From NCBI RefSeq assembly GCF_000421345.1, contig NZ_ATWV01000002.1, positions 124,001 to 188,000 on the forward strand: 64,000 nt of DNA. Reading direction: 5' to 3'. The translations under genes and the position numbers were made by a program. Of the stretch, positions 9,016 to 18,787 are shown one piece after another. The notes under the pieces are model-generated. The model was not told the origin of the DNA and searched no databases. It saw only the letters and a program-made list of their open reading frames with translations. The DNA comes from Treponema bryantii NK4A124. Lineage in GTDB: Bacteria; Spirochaetota; Spirochaetia; Treponematales; Treponemataceae. Each line of letters begins with the position of its first letter. The first letter of the stretch is position 1.

Positions 9016-10782
9016 TTGGAAAAAACTTTTTGGGAAAAATCTATAATTCTCATTGCGCTGGCTGCTTTTGTTTTAAGCAGTCCGGCTTTTTCTGCTTCAA
9101 AAAAGAAAAAGAAATCAAAAGAAAAAGATACTGAACTTGTAAAAACAGAAACAACAGAAAATGTAGACGATACTTCTTATTCAATTAAACTTCCTGTAGA
9201 AAAAAATAAGAGGGAATATTTTTCTAAAGTTGATCCTGCAGTTTTAACAAATGTTTATAACGGCAGTCCGGATTCATTGCGCGAAGGAATGGCCCTTATG
9301 CGTAAGAAGACTACAGAATTTGATGAAAGTGAAAAGGTTCTTGCAGTTGTTTCTGCAGAAATAATGAAGCTTGTCTGGCCTTCGGAAAAAATTACCTGGG
9401 ATATTCCTGTAGTAACAGAAGACAATCCATATACCGGAGCAATCTCTTCTGTAAAACAGGGTGTATTTGATTCCAGTACCGGTAATGTAGACTTTCTTAC
9501 AACAATATTACCTGCCCTGGTAATAATGAATAATAATTCTGATATTTCAATTTATGAGCCTTGTGAAAATGCTCTTATGGCAGCCCTGCAGATTCAGGGT
9601 GATTCGGTTCTTGCAAATTATCTTTTATCAAAGGTATATGAGAAGAAACGAGGTTTTGAAAATGCAGAAAAATATATTTCACAGGCTTATGCGGCATCGC
9701 CAAAAACAAGCGAAATTAATCTTGCCTACTCAAGAATCTTGAGGGCAAACGGTAAACTTGCAGAGGCATCTCAGGTTCTTAATTCAATTGATAATACTGT
9801 AAATGATATAGCAGTTCTTAAACAGAATGCCTATATTTCTTTTGATGCAGGAGACTATGATTCTGCAGAAATGTATGTTGCAAGAGTTTTGCAGCAGACT
9901 CCAAATGATCTGGAGTTCCTCCTTTTCCGTGCAAAAATTCTTGTAGAAAAGAAAGATTACATACATGCAGTTTCTTTGCTTGATGTTTATGCCCGACAGG
10001 ATTCTTCTTCTATTGATTATCTTGTTTTACGTGCAAAGGTTCAGCTGGACTGGAGTAAAAATACTGCTGCTGCCTCTGAAACTGTAGAAAAGGCCCTGCA
10101 GATGTACCCGGATAATGTGGATGCCCTTATGTTTGCAGCCCGCATTTCTTCTGAAACTGATTCACCTGTGGCAGGAAAATATGCAGATGAACTTGCAGCA
10201 AGGGTTCTGGAAAGAAGACCGGGTAATCAGGAAGCAATGACATATGCCTTAGACGGACTTATTCAGAGGGAAAACTGGCAGGAAGCTTATACTGCAAGCC
10301 GTAATCTTATTACTTACGGTAATGTCAGTCCTGCTGTTGTAGAAAAGTATGTAAAGGTTTGTCTTAAACTTGGTAAAAACAACGAAGCCTATGAATATGC
10401 AAAAACAAGATACGAAGCAAATACTTCAGATGAACTTCTTCTGGAATCCTATATTCTTGCCTATAGCAGGGTAGGTAACAGGGATGCAGTTTTAAAGTAT
10501 ATTGATTCTCTTATGGGGACAGCATCTCCAAAGGTAAAAAGTAATCTTTATTATAGAAGAAGTTATCTTCAGTTGACCGAAGAAAAGGCTCTGGCAGACC
10601 TGCGTTCAAGCCTTATCTCAAATCCTCGTAACAGTGATGCACTTTTCCGTCTTTACGAGCTTTATTATGCAAAACAGGACTACCGCAAGGCTCAGTATTA
10701 CCTGCGCCAGGTAGTTGCCATAAATCCTAACGATTCTTCCTTCAAAAAACTCAACGAAGCCCTTACCAAGCTGATTCAGTAG
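9016..10782 (+). CDS. Exported tetratricopeptide-repeat protein
   Basis: 588 residues starting at TTG, with AGGA about 9 nt upstream. The N-terminus has a hydrophobic signal segment ('IILIALAAFVLSSPAFSAS') followed by a lysine-rich stretch. From about residue 190 to the end there are many tandem 34-residue TPR units, for example 'ANYLLSKVYEKKRGFENAEKY' and 'FRLYELYYAKQDYRKAQYYLRQ'. TPR proteins are scaffolds; no catalytic domain is visible. It is probably periplasmic or envelope-attached and co-transcribed with the preceding membrane protein. Confidence 0.75.
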   Translation: MEKTFWEKSIILIALAAFVLSSPAFSASKKKKKSKEKDTELVKTETTENVDDTSYSIKLPVEKNKREYFSKVDPAVLTNVYNGSPDSLREGMALMRKKTTEFDESEKVLAVVSAEIMKLVWPSEKITWDIPVVTEDNPYTGAISSVKQGVFDSSTGNVDFLTTILPALVIMNNNSDISIYEPCENALMAALQIQGDSVLANYLLSKVYEKKRGFENAEKYISQAYAASPKTSEINLAYSRILRANGKLAEASQVLNSIDNTVNDIAVLKQNAYISFDAGDYDSAEMYVARVLQQTPNDLEFLLFRAKILVEKKDYIHAVSLLDVYARQDSSSIDYLVLRAKVQLDWSKNTAAASETVEKALQMYPDNVDALMFAARISSETDSPVAGKYADELAARVLERRPGNQEAMTYALDGLIQRENWQEAYTASRNLITYGNVSPAVVEKYVKVCLKLGKNNEAYEYAKTRYEANTSDELLLESYILAYSRVGNRDAVLKYIDSLMGTASPKVKSNLYYRRSYLQLTEEKALADLRSSLISNPRNSDALFRLYELYYAKQDYRKAQYYLRQVVAINPNDSSFKKLNEALTKLIQ

Positions 10783-10793
10783 TTTATAGAGAA

Positions 10794-10830
10794 CGTCATT
10801 GCGAGGAGCGCAGCGACGAAGCAATCTATA
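10794..10830. repeat. Family A palindromic intergenic repeat (single unit)
   Basis: CGTCATTGCGAG...AAGCAATCTA unit between the TPR gene and the grpE promoter. Same family as units near 13532, 19170, 34177, 45520 and 52407. Confidence 0.85.
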
Positions 10831-10856
10831 AAATTCAAAAAAAAATCAAAAAAATA

Positions 10857-10886
10857 TTGACGATTAACCCTCAAAATTAGTAATTT
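10857..10886 (+). promoter_or_regulatory. Candidate promoter of grpE-dnaK-dnaJ
   Basis: TTGACG (10857-10862), 18-bp spacer, TAATTT (10881-10886), 35 bp before the grpE start. No CIRCE operator (TTAGCACTC-N9-GAGTGCTAA) is present, so HrcA control is not supported here. Confidence 0.35.
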
Positions 10887-10920
10887 TAACTATAGAATAT
10901 AATTTTCATGGTGGAAAAGA

Positions 10921-11523
10921 ATGGCTGAAGAAAAAACAGAACAGACTGACCAGACAGAAGAAAAGGCAACTTCACAGAAAACTGCTGATTCACAGGCTGC
11001 AGACGGAGCTGAAAAGGCTGCCGAGACTGCTGCAGAAGGTGAAAAAAAGGAACTTACTCCGGAAGAGAAGATTGCTGCTCTTGAAAAAGAGAATGCTGAC
11101 CTTAAAGATCAGCTCTTGCGCCGTGCAGCGGACTTTGACAACTACCGCAAGCGCATGATGAAAGAAAAGCAGGACACTTACGATTATGCTAACGCAGGAC
11201 TTTTGGGCGACCTGCTTGATAGTTTGGATAATTTTGACCGTACAATTGATGCTGCAAAGGACGCAAAGGATGCAAAAGCAATTGCCGACGGTATCAAGAT
11301 GATTAACAAGAATCTTGTAAAGATGCTCGAAGATAAATACGGTCTTACAGGCTACGGCAAGGAAGGAGATGAATTTAATCCTGACGAGCACGAAGCAATC
11401 GGCCGTATGGAAGATGAAAAAGCCAAGAAAGAAACTCTGGCTCAGGTTTATCTTAAGGGATATAAACTTAAAGATAAGGTAATTCGCCATGCGAAAGTTA
11501 TGGTGAAGGTACCGAAGCAGTAA
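10921..11523 (+). CDS. grpE: Nucleotide exchange factor GrpE
   Basis: 200 residues. An acidic, Ala/Glu-rich N-terminal tail leads into the long coiled coil ('EEKIAALEKENADLKDQLLRR'), then the GrpE core 'ADFDNYRKRMMKEK', 'LLDSLDNFDRTI' and the C-terminal beta domain 'DEFNPDEHEAIGRM ... KGYKLKDKVIRHAKVMV'. GrpE releases ADP from DnaK in the cytoplasmic Hsp70 cycle. First gene of grpE-dnaK-dnaJ, 30 nt before dnaK. The ribosome site GGTGG is directly upstream. Confidence 0.97.
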   Translation: MAEEKTEQTDQTEEKATSQKTADSQAADGAEKAAETAAEGEKKELTPEEKIAALEKENADLKDQLLRRAADFDNYRKRMMKEKQDTYDYANAGLLGDLLDSLDNFDRTIDAAKDAKDAKAIADGIKMINKNLVKMLEDKYGLTGYGKEGDEFNPDEHEAIGRMEDEKAKKETLAQVYLKGYKLKDKVIRHAKVMVKVPKQ

Positions 11524-11553
11524 TCACGTAAATAATATAGCGAGGTATATAAA

Positions 11554-13527
11554 ATGGGAAAAATTATTGGTATTGACTTAGGAACAACAAACTCTTGTGT
11601 TGCCGTAATGGAAAACGGTGAACCAGTAGTAATTCAGAACTCAGAAGGTGGACGTACAACTCCATCTATCGTTGGTTTTACAGCTAAGGGAGACCGCATT
11701 GTTGGTGCACCTGCTAAAAACCAGATGGTAACAAATCCAAAGAACACAGTTTACTCTGTAAAGCGTCTTATCGGACACCGCTACAGTGAACTTCAGGGCG
11801 AAGCAACAAAGCTTCCATATACAATCATCGATAACGGTTCAGACTGCCGTGTAGAAGTAGAAGAGGGTGGAGCTAAAAAGCGCTACTCACCTCAGGAAAT
11901 TTCTGCTTTCATTCTTCAGAAAATGAAGAAAACTGCTGAGGATTACCTTGGAACAGAAGTTACAGACGCTGTAATTACAGTACCTGCTTACTTCAACGAC
12001 TCTCAGCGCCAGGCTACAAAGGATGCCGGTAAGATTGCAGGTTTGAACGTTCAGCGTATTATCAACGAGCCTACAGCCGCTTCTCTTGCTTTCGGTTTCA
12101 AACAGGATCAGGACAAGGAAAAGACAATCGCTGTATACGACCTTGGTGGTGGTACATTCGATATTTCTATTCTCGAACTTGCAGACGGCGTATTCGAAGT
12201 AAAATCTACAAACGGTGATACACACCTTGGTGGTGATGACTGGGACCGTGTTATTGTAAACTGGCTGATCGACGGCTTTAAGGCTGACACTGGCATTGAC
12301 CTTTCTAAAGATCCAATGGCTATGCAGCGTCTTCGTGAAGCAGCTGAAAATGCAAAGATTCAGCTTTCTTCTCAGACTTCAACTGATATCAACCTTCCAT
12401 TTATTACTGCTGATGCAACAGGTCCAAAGCACTTGCAGAAGTCTTTGACACGTGCTCAGTTTGAACAGATGACAGATGACCTTTACGAACGCACAAAGGA
12501 ACCTTGCCGCAAGGCTCTCCAGGATGCCGGCATCACAGCAGACAAGATTGACGAGGTTCTCCTTGTTGGTGGTTCATCTCGTATGCCAAAGGTACAGGAA
12601 GTTGTTAAGGCAATCTTCGGAAAGGAAGGAAGCCGTGCTGTAAACCCAGATGAAGCAGTTGCTGTTGGTGCTGCAATTCAGGGTGGTGTACTCCAGGGTG
12701 ATGTAAAGGATGTTCTTCTTCTTGATGTAACTCCTCTTTCACTTGGTATTGAAACAATGGGTGGCGTATTCACAAAGCTTATCCCAAGAAATACAACAAT
12801 TCCTACAAAGAAGAGCCAGATCTTCTCTACAGCAGCTGATGGACAGACTGCAGTATCAATTCACGTACTTCAGGGTGAGCGTGAAATGGCTGATCAGAAC
12901 CGTACACTTGGCCGCTTCGACCTCGTTGGTATTCCAGCCGCTCCTCGTGGTGTTCCACAGATTGAAGTTACCTTCGATATCGATGCTAACGGTATTGTTC
13001 ACGTATCTGCTAAGGATCTTGGAACCGGTAAGGAACAGCACATTCAGATTACTTCTTCTTCAGGTTTGAGCGACGAAGAAATCGAAAAGATGGTTAAAGA
13101 TGCAGAAGCAAATGCAGCTGCAGATAAGGCAAAGCGTGAAGGTGTTGATGCCCGCAACGAAGCAGACAGCCTGATTTATGCTACAGAAAAGACACTTAAG
13201 GATCTTGGAGACAAGGTTGACGGTGGCGAAAAGCAGAAGATTGAAGATGCAATGGCAGCCCTTAAGCAGGCTATGCAGGGCGACAATGTAGAAGATATCA
13301 AGGCTAAGACAGAAGCCCTCAAACAGGCTTCATACAAGATTGCTGAAGAACTCTATAAGCAGCAGGCCGCAGCCGGACAGGCAGGAGCAGGTGCTCAGGG
13401 CGCTGAAGGTGCCGCAGGTGCCGATGCCGGAGCTGATGCAGGTGCTGCAGGTGCTGAAAACAAGAGCGGCTTTGACAAAGGCTCAGCCGACGACGTTGAA
13501 TACGAAGTTAAAGACGAAGACAAATAA
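11554..13527 (+). CDS. dnaK: Hsp70 chaperone DnaK
   Basis: 657 residues, full length. The ATPase domain begins '[13 protein letters not shown]' (residues 5-17), and includes '[17 protein letters not shown]', '[12 protein letters not shown]', 'DLGGGTFD' and '[12 protein letters not shown]'. The linker '[15 protein letters not shown]' precedes the substrate-binding domain and lid. The C-terminus is an Ala/Gly/Asp-rich tail ending in 'EVKDEDK' rather than EEVD, as is usual in bacteria. It folds and refolds cytoplasmic proteins with GrpE and DnaJ. A palindromic family A repeat lies between dnaK and dnaJ. Confidence 0.99.
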   Translation: MGKIIGIDLGTTNSCVAVMENGEPVVIQNSEGGRTTPSIVGFTAKGDRIVGAPAKNQMVTNPKNTVYSVKRLIGHRYSELQGEATKLPYTIIDNGSDCRVEVEEGGAKKRYSPQEISAFILQKMKKTAEDYLGTEVTDAVITVPAYFNDSQRQATKDAGKIAGLNVQRIINEPTAASLAFGFKQDQDKEKTIAVYDLGGGTFDISILELADGVFEVKSTNGDTHLGGDDWDRVIVNWLIDGFKADTGIDLSKDPMAMQRLREAAENAKIQLSSQTSTDINLPFITADATGPKHLQKSLTRAQFEQMTDDLYERTKEPCRKALQDAGITADKIDEVLLVGGSSRMPKVQEVVKAIFGKEGSRAVNPDEAVAVGAAIQGGVLQGDVKDVLLLDVTPLSLGIETMGGVFTKLIPRNTTIPTKKSQIFSTAADGQTAVSIHVLQGEREMADQNRTLGRFDLVGIPAAPRGVPQIEVTFDIDANGIVHVSAKDLGTGKEQHIQITSSSGLSDEEIEKMVKDAEANAAADKAKREGVDARNEADSLIYATEKTLKDLGDKVDGGEKQKIEDAMAALKQAMQGDNVEDIKAKTEALKQASYKIAEELYKQQAAAGQAGAGAQGAEGAAGADAGADAGAAGAENKSGFDKGSADDVEYEVKDEDK

Positions 13528-13531
13528 AAAA

Positions 13532-13595
13532 ATGGATTGCCACGTCGCTGCGCTCCTCGCAATGACGTCATTGCGAGCGTAGCGAAGCAATCCAT
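13532..13595. repeat. Family A composite palindrome between dnaK and dnaJ
   Basis: Two family A units head to head: ATGGATTGC (13532) pairs with GCAATCCAT ending 13595, and the centre 13556-13577 is a perfect 22-bp palindrome (CTCGCAATGAC and its complement). Transcribed, it would form a long hairpin inside the operon, between the dnaK stop and the dnaJ start, and could set the dnaK:dnaJ ratio. Confidence 0.9.
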
Positions 13596-13613
13596 GTATC
13601 AGGATAAATCAAA

Positions 13614-14765
13614 ATGGCAAAACGCGATTATTACGAAGTATTAGGTGTAGACAAATCTGCTGATCAGGAAGCTATCAAAAAAGCTTACCGTAAGCTTGCT
13701 GTAAAATATCACCCGGACAGAAACCCGGGCGATAAAACTGCCGAGGAAAAATTCCGTGAGGCAACAGAAGCATACGAAGTTCTTTCTGATGCAGAAAAGC
13801 GACCTATTTACGACCAGTACGGTTTTGCCGGTCTTGACGGTATGGGAGCCGGAGGCGGTGGTGGAGCACAGTATTCACACGCCTTCCACGACTTCTCAGA
13901 CCTCTTTGGAGGAGCCGGCGGCGGCTTCTCCGATATTTTTGACTCTATTTTTGGCGGCGGCTTTGGCGGCGGTTCAAGAAGCTCTCGCAGTTCTGGACCT
14001 GCAGCCGGTGCAAGTCTCCGCTATGACCTTCATATTCAGTTTAAGGATGCAGTTTACGGAACAACTGCAGACATTCATTTTAAGCACAACGAAGCCTGCG
14101 AAGCTTGTAAGGGTAGCGGTGCTGCTGCCGGCGCTTCTAAAAAGACTTGTCCTACCTGTAATGGTATGGGTCAGGTTCGCCAGGGTAACGGCTTCTTTAC
14201 AATTCAGCAGACTTGTCCTAAGTGCGGTGGCCGCGGTACAACAATTGATAAGCCTTGTCCAAGTTGCCGTGGAACTGGTATTCAGGAAAAATCTAAGCAG
14301 ATGTCTCTTAAGATTCCAGCTGGAGTTGATAACGGAAAACGTATCGTAATCCGCGGAATGGGAGATGCCGGTGAAAACGGTGGACCTGCAGGAGACCTTG
14401 TTGTTGTATTACACGTAGAACAGCATCCATTCTTTGAGCGCGATGGTGCAGATCTTTACTGCGCTGTTCCAATCTCTATTGCTCAGGCTGCTCTTGGCTG
14501 TGAAATCACAATTACAGCCCTTGATGGTAAGAAACTTGCCATCAAAATCCCTGATGGAACTGCAAACGGAAAACTTTTGCGCATAAAAGGCGAGGGTGTA
14601 CCGCTTTCTGGTTCTTCACGCAAGGGTGATTTGTACGTAAAGATTATGGTTCAGGTACCAACACGCCTTTCAAGCAAACAGAAAGAGCTGCTTAAGGCCT
14701 ATATGGACCTGGAAAATCCTCCTAAGGAACCAAACTTGCTGAATCTGTCTAAGCTCGGCGATTAA
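13614..14765 (+). CDS. dnaJ: Co-chaperone DnaJ (Hsp40, type I)
   Basis: 383 residues. The J domain carries HPD at 33-35, followed by a Gly/Phe-rich linker (about 75-130), then four CxxCxGxG zinc modules ([32 protein letters not shown]; about 162-232) and the C-terminal substrate-binding beta domains. It delivers substrates to DnaK and stimulates its ATPase. Third gene of the operon. The ribosome site AGGA lies about 10 nt upstream, beyond the palindromic repeat. Confidence 0.98.
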   Translation: MAKRDYYEVLGVDKSADQEAIKKAYRKLAVKYHPDRNPGDKTAEEKFREATEAYEVLSDAEKRPIYDQYGFAGLDGMGAGGGGGAQYSHAFHDFSDLFGGAGGGFSDIFDSIFGGGFGGGSRSSRSSGPAAGASLRYDLHIQFKDAVYGTTADIHFKHNEACEACKGSGAAAGASKKTCPTCNGMGQVRQGNGFFTIQQTCPKCGGRGTTIDKPCPSCRGTGIQEKSKQMSLKIPAGVDNGKRIVIRGMGDAGENGGPAGDLVVVLHVEQHPFFERDGADLYCAVPISIAQAALGCEITITALDGKKLAIKIPDGTANGKLLRIKGEGVPLSGSSRKGDLYVKIMVQVPTRLSSKQKELLKAYMDLENPPKEPNLLNLSKLGD

Positions 14766-14785
14766 TACGCACTTTTCCTTATTTA

Positions 14786-14838
14786 TTGAACTTTTTTCCC
14801 AATTTTTCCGATAATATGATAGAATAGTATTATTCTAT
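14786..14838 (+). promoter_or_regulatory. Candidate promoter with 8-4-8 palindromic operator, PP2C operon
   Basis: TTGAAC (14786-14791) and GATAAT (14810-14815; 18-bp spacing) are followed at once by a perfect inverted repeat ATAGAATA-N4-TATTCTAT (14819-14838), where a repressor would block initiation. The binding protein is unknown. Confidence 0.4.
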
Positions 14839-14870
14839 TTAAAATATTTGTTTAGGAATCAGGGGTAATC

Positions 14871-16265
14871 ATGTACAAAACAAGGAAAAGAGCCGTCTTA
14901 ATCTCTATAAATGTTTTGACAATCATATGCTTTATCGGGGCTTGCCTTCTGCTTTTACCGCAGAAAACCTCAGAAGGTTTTTCATGGATAACGCTGCTTG
15001 TTGCGTTTATAGTCTTTTTTGCTACCGTTTTCTGGGGAAACAGATTCCGTTCCTTCCTCATGGCCAAGGTTCGCAAAGACACTCTCGAAACCGGTGAAAC
15101 AGTTATTCTCAACGACTTTATTGACAGACTTCGTTTCTGTTATTCCCTTGATGATTTTTATGTTGTAATTGGAGATGTTCTTGAAAAGCAGGGTGACTGT
15201 TCTGTTCTGCTTATTGACCGTACTAAAAATTACATCCTTTATAACAGTCCTAACCGTACTTCAACCTCTGAAACTGTAAGAAATAAACTGGACCAGCACT
15301 TTACAGAAAGCTGGCCTGAAGGTTTTTATTTCTTTGACCGCCATATTGGTGTAACAACAAACTATCGCAAAGCCCGCGGTTTCTTTATGTGCTGCGACGG
15401 CTATCATCTTTATGTATTCTGCCGCTATACAAGACTTTTCGACCTGGATGTATATAAGAGACTTTACGAAGAGTATAAGCGTTTTGTAAGCCGTTCAAGA
15501 ACTATTACAACTCTTTCTGAAATTTCTGCTACAACAAAGGAATGGGAACAGCTTGCCGAAACCCAGCAGTCCTTCCTTCCTCAGAAGATTCCTAATATTC
15601 CAAAGCTTAAGATCGCAACTTATTACCGACCTCTCGTAAACGTATCGGGAGACTACTTCTCAATTCTTCCTATTGATTCTTCAAAGACACTGCTCATGCT
15701 TGGAGACGTATCAGGTAAGGGACTTCCTGCCGCACTTATCATGGGTCTGGTAATGAACACTGTAAAGATTATCGAAGACAAGGAAGATCTTGTTGGTGTA
15801 CTTCATGCTATTGATAAGGCTATTAAGGGAATGCACCTTCAGGATAAATATACCGTATTGTTCCTGAGTATTGTTGATACAGAAAAAATGCGTATCCGTT
15901 ATATCAATGCTTCCATGTCAGACCCTATCATTCTTTCACCTTCTCCAGACGGTTACCGAATCAAGCCTCTTACATCAAATGCTTCTCTTATCGGTATTCT
16001 TGATGTAGGTGATGTTACTGTTGCAGAAAAGCGCCTCTTCCGCGGAGACACCATTCTGATGGCAACCGACGGTGTATCTGAAGTTATGGATGATAGTGGA
16101 GTAGAGCTTGGTGATACTGATATCTATAAGAAGACACTTATGGCTGGTGCTGCAAAAGAGCCTCAGCAGATGGTTGATGATATTGTAGACCTTATTATGA
16201 AATACAACGGTGATAAAAAACTTCATGATGACGTTACAATGATGATTGCCAAGGTAGGTTACTAA
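14871..16265 (+). CDS. Membrane-anchored PP2C-type serine phosphatase (SpoIIE/RsbU family)
   Basis: 464 residues. Two N-terminal membrane segments (about 10-30 and 36-53) are followed by a linker/GAF-like region (about 80-210) and a C-terminal SpoIIE phosphatase domain. Its metal-binding motifs are visible: 'NVSGDYFSI', 'LMLGDVSGKGLPAAL' , 'ILMATDGVSEV' and a terminal 'HDDVTMMI'. In the partner-switching family this enzyme dephosphorylates a STAS-domain antagonist. The ribosome site AGGGG lies 9 nt upstream of the ATG. It is the first gene of a three-gene set with a second phosphatase (1-nt gap) and a STAS protein. Confidence 0.88.
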   Translation: MYKTRKRAVLISINVLTIICFIGACLLLLPQKTSEGFSWITLLVAFIVFFATVFWGNRFRSFLMAKVRKDTLETGETVILNDFIDRLRFCYSLDDFYVVIGDVLEKQGDCSVLLIDRTKNYILYNSPNRTSTSETVRNKLDQHFTESWPEGFYFFDRHIGVTTNYRKARGFFMCCDGYHLYVFCRYTRLFDLDVYKRLYEEYKRFVSRSRTITTLSEISATTKEWEQLAETQQSFLPQKIPNIPKLKIATYYRPLVNVSGDYFSILPIDSSKTLLMLGDVSGKGLPAALIMGLVMNTVKIIEDKEDLVGVLHAIDKAIKGMHLQDKYTVLFLSIVDTEKMRIRYINASMSDPIILSPSPDGYRIKPLTSNASLIGILDVGDVTVAEKRLFRGDTILMATDGVSEVMDDSGVELGDTDIYKKTLMAGAAKEPQQMVDDIVDLIMKYNGDKKLHDDVTMMIAKVGY

Positions 16266-16266
16266 T

Positions 16267-18786
16267 ATGATTTATATAATTCTTAATATAGTTTGTGCTT
16301 TGTTTATAGTCTTCTTTACTCATCTTATTGATAGTAAAGCAAAATCAGATAACCTGGGAGTTTCATCTTTCTCTGTAGCGATGCTCGTTGCAACAATCGA
16401 GTCAATTCTTTTTGTACTTGTGCTTATAATGCGTTTCACTAACTTTGAGTCGCTTATAGTTCCTGTAATGAGAATCTGTCTTTCTCTTGATGGAATTTCC
16501 TTTGTAATTGTAGGATTTGGTATTTTTGAAATTGGAAGACCTAAAAAACTTTTGATTACTTCGATTTTAAAATATGGTCTCATCATCTTTGCAGTATTCA
16601 TTTCATTCTTTAAGTTTACAACAATTGATGTTTCCTTTGAACACGGAATCGTAATCGCTTCAGAATATCTTATTCCGGCACCTGCCCGTGAATTCTTCCC
16701 GCTTACCTGGACAGCTCTCTTTACATATCTTTACCGTTATGTAATTCCTGTTACAGGACTTCTCTTCCTTGTTATTTTGCAGGAAGATAAGAATGCAACC
16801 CAGCTTGAAAAATACCAGACTTCAGTAATGACAGAAGGTGTTCTTTTGATGTGGGCTATCAATCTTGCAATTAAGTATATCTCTGCATCGGCACCAGCCT
16901 TCTCACTGCTGTTTATGTTCTCATATCTCTTTATGTACGTTGTATTCTTTATGGCGCTCACAAAGATTTCGGTTCCTTCCGGCAAGGCTATGTTCGTTAC
17001 TATGTTTAAGACTGTAGTATCATATATCGTGCCGGCTGCCGCAGTAGGTTTCCTTTCTATGATTCTTCAGCCTCTTGGTGGCGCCTATACATCAACCTTT
17101 ATTGCAGAATTTGTAATTTATTCAATAGTAGCAGTTCTCTTCTCTCTCTGGATTTCTTCTGTGCTTTCTTCTTCTTCAAAACTTTATACTGCAGATTATG
17201 AAGCCTCACTCGAAAAGGAACTTGCACGTATTGATTACCGCGAAGCAGAAATGGACCAGATTACTGCTAAGATGTTTGAAATCATGCGCCGCAACGTAGA
17301 ATCTTCTTCTATGACAGTTTACATTCTTACTGGTCAGAACGAACTTGATGTAGCATATTCTTCAAATAAAATGGAAAATAAGATTCCTTTGAATAACCCG
17401 ATGTTCGATACTCTTCTTAATATTGGTAAGAGTATTGTCATTAAGAGTCAGATTGAAAAGGAACATGATATTTCTTCAGTTCAGAAGGAACTTACAGCTT
17501 TCTTTGAACAGACAAAATCAGATGCCTTCTTTATCTTAAATGAAGGTCACAACATCTTTGGTATCATCACTCTTGGTAAAAAGGCCTCTGGCGACCACTA
17601 TAAGGAATATGACTACAACGTATTTGTAAAGCTCTATTCTTACTTCTTCGTATTCGGTTACTACATGCGTAACATTTCTAACAAAGATGTATTGAGTGTC
17701 GTAAACCGCGAAATTAAGATGTCTTCTCAGATCATTACTTCCATTCAGGAAAACATTGATCATGTTAAGTCTCCAAAGGTTGATATCGGCTATATGATGG
17801 TTCCTGCTCACAACATTGGTGGTGAGTTTATTGATATGATTCGTCTTACAGAAAATCGTCACCTCTTTGTAGTAGGCGACCTTTCAGGAAAGGGTATTGC
17901 GGCTTCTATGAACATGGTCATCTTAAAGTCCATCATTCGTTCTTATCTTGCAGAAGTTCATGACTTTAAGCAGCTGGTTGTAAAGCTTAATACCTTTGTA
18001 AGAGATTCTTTGCCAAAGGGAACAATCTTTGCCGGACTTTTTGCCCTTATTGATTTTGAAACTGATACAATGTACTACATCAACTGTGGTGTTCCAGCCC
18101 TCATGATGTATACCCAGGTTTATAACAACGTAATCGAGATTCAGGGTTCGGGCCATGTTCTCGGATTCGTAAAAGACCTTACACCTTATGTTTCTGTAAA
18201 AACTACAAAGCTTAACCATGGTGATATCATCATGGCTTGTACAGATGGTTTGATTCAGTCTCACTCACTTCGTGGTGAACAGTTTGGTAAGGAACGCGTT
18301 CAGCAGGCTGTTCTTGATAACTCTACTTATCCGGCTCAGCGTATGGCCCAGTTTACTTTTGAAGGACTGTTAAAGTTCATGTCAAAGGAAATGGAAGACG
18401 ACGTTTCTATTCTCGTAATCAAATACGAAGGTCTGCCGGAAGAGAAGAAGGAAGAAGTGGCTGACGCTCCTGCTGAGGGCGAAAATGTTGCAGCAGAAGC
18501 AGGTGAAAATGCGGAAGCTGAATCGGCTGCTTCTGAAGAGGCTCCGGTTGAAGCACCTGTAGATTCTCAGATGGAAGCTGTAGCAGATGAAACTGTAACT
18601 CCAGAATCTGCACAGGCAGAAATGGAAGCAGCAGCTGCAGAAGAAACTGCTGCTCCAGAGCCAGAACCTGAAGCTCCTGCAGAAGAAAAAAAGGAAATAC
18701 CTGTTGATGATATGACAATGCCGGAAGGCTTTGAAATGCCAGATTTAAGCGATCTTGATGCAATGATGAAGGAGGCTGGTTTATAA
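16267..18786 (+). CDS. Multi-TM PP2C-type serine phosphatase (SpoIIE family) with acidic tail
   Basis: 839 residues. The N-terminal third has about eight to nine membrane segments (1-~300). A GAF-like region (about 330-460) precedes the SpoIIE phosphatase domain (about 490-715): 'HNIGGEFIDMI', 'FVVGDLSGKGIAASMN', 'IMACTDGLIQS' and 'MEDDVSILVI'. The last ~110 residues are Ala/Glu/Pro-rich and acidic, an unstructured tail ending in a short hydrophobic-acidic motif ('MPEGFEMPDLSDLD'), which could be a docking peptide (inference). The gene starts 1 nt after the preceding phosphatase and ends 1 nt before the STAS gene, implying tight co-translation. Confidence 0.87.
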   Translation: MIYIILNIVCALFIVFFTHLIDSKAKSDNLGVSSFSVAMLVATIESILFVLVLIMRFTNFESLIVPVMRICLSLDGISFVIVGFGIFEIGRPKKLLITSILKYGLIIFAVFISFFKFTTIDVSFEHGIVIASEYLIPAPAREFFPLTWTALFTYLYRYVIPVTGLLFLVILQEDKNATQLEKYQTSVMTEGVLLMWAINLAIKYISASAPAFSLLFMFSYLFMYVVFFMALTKISVPSGKAMFVTMFKTVVSYIVPAAAVGFLSMILQPLGGAYTSTFIAEFVIYSIVAVLFSLWISSVLSSSSKLYTADYEASLEKELARIDYREAEMDQITAKMFEIMRRNVESSSMTVYILTGQNELDVAYSSNKMENKIPLNNPMFDTLLNIGKSIVIKSQIEKEHDISSVQKELTAFFEQTKSDAFFILNEGHNIFGIITLGKKASGDHYKEYDYNVFVKLYSYFFVFGYYMRNISNKDVLSVVNREIKMSSQIITSIQENIDHVKSPKVDIGYMMVPAHNIGGEFIDMIRLTENRHLFVVGDLSGKGIAASMNMVILKSIIRSYLAEVHDFKQLVVKLNTFVRDSLPKGTIFAGLFALIDFETDTMYYINCGVPALMMYTQVYNNVIEIQGSGHVLGFVKDLTPYVSVKTTKLNHGDIIMACTDGLIQSHSLRGEQFGKERVQQAVLDNSTYPAQRMAQFTFEGLLKFMSKEMEDDVSILVIKYEGLPEEKKEEVADAPAEGENVAAEAGENAEAESAASEEAPVEAPVDSQMEAVADETVTPESAQAEMEAAAAEETAAPEPEPEAPAEEKKEIPVDDMTMPEGFEMPDLSDLDAMMKEAGL

Positions 18787-18787
18787 T

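Noticed and set aside
10831-10920. CIRCE/HrcA operator before grpE
   Set aside because: No TTAGCACTC-N9-GAGTGCTAA or near match, and no hrcA gene upstream of grpE.
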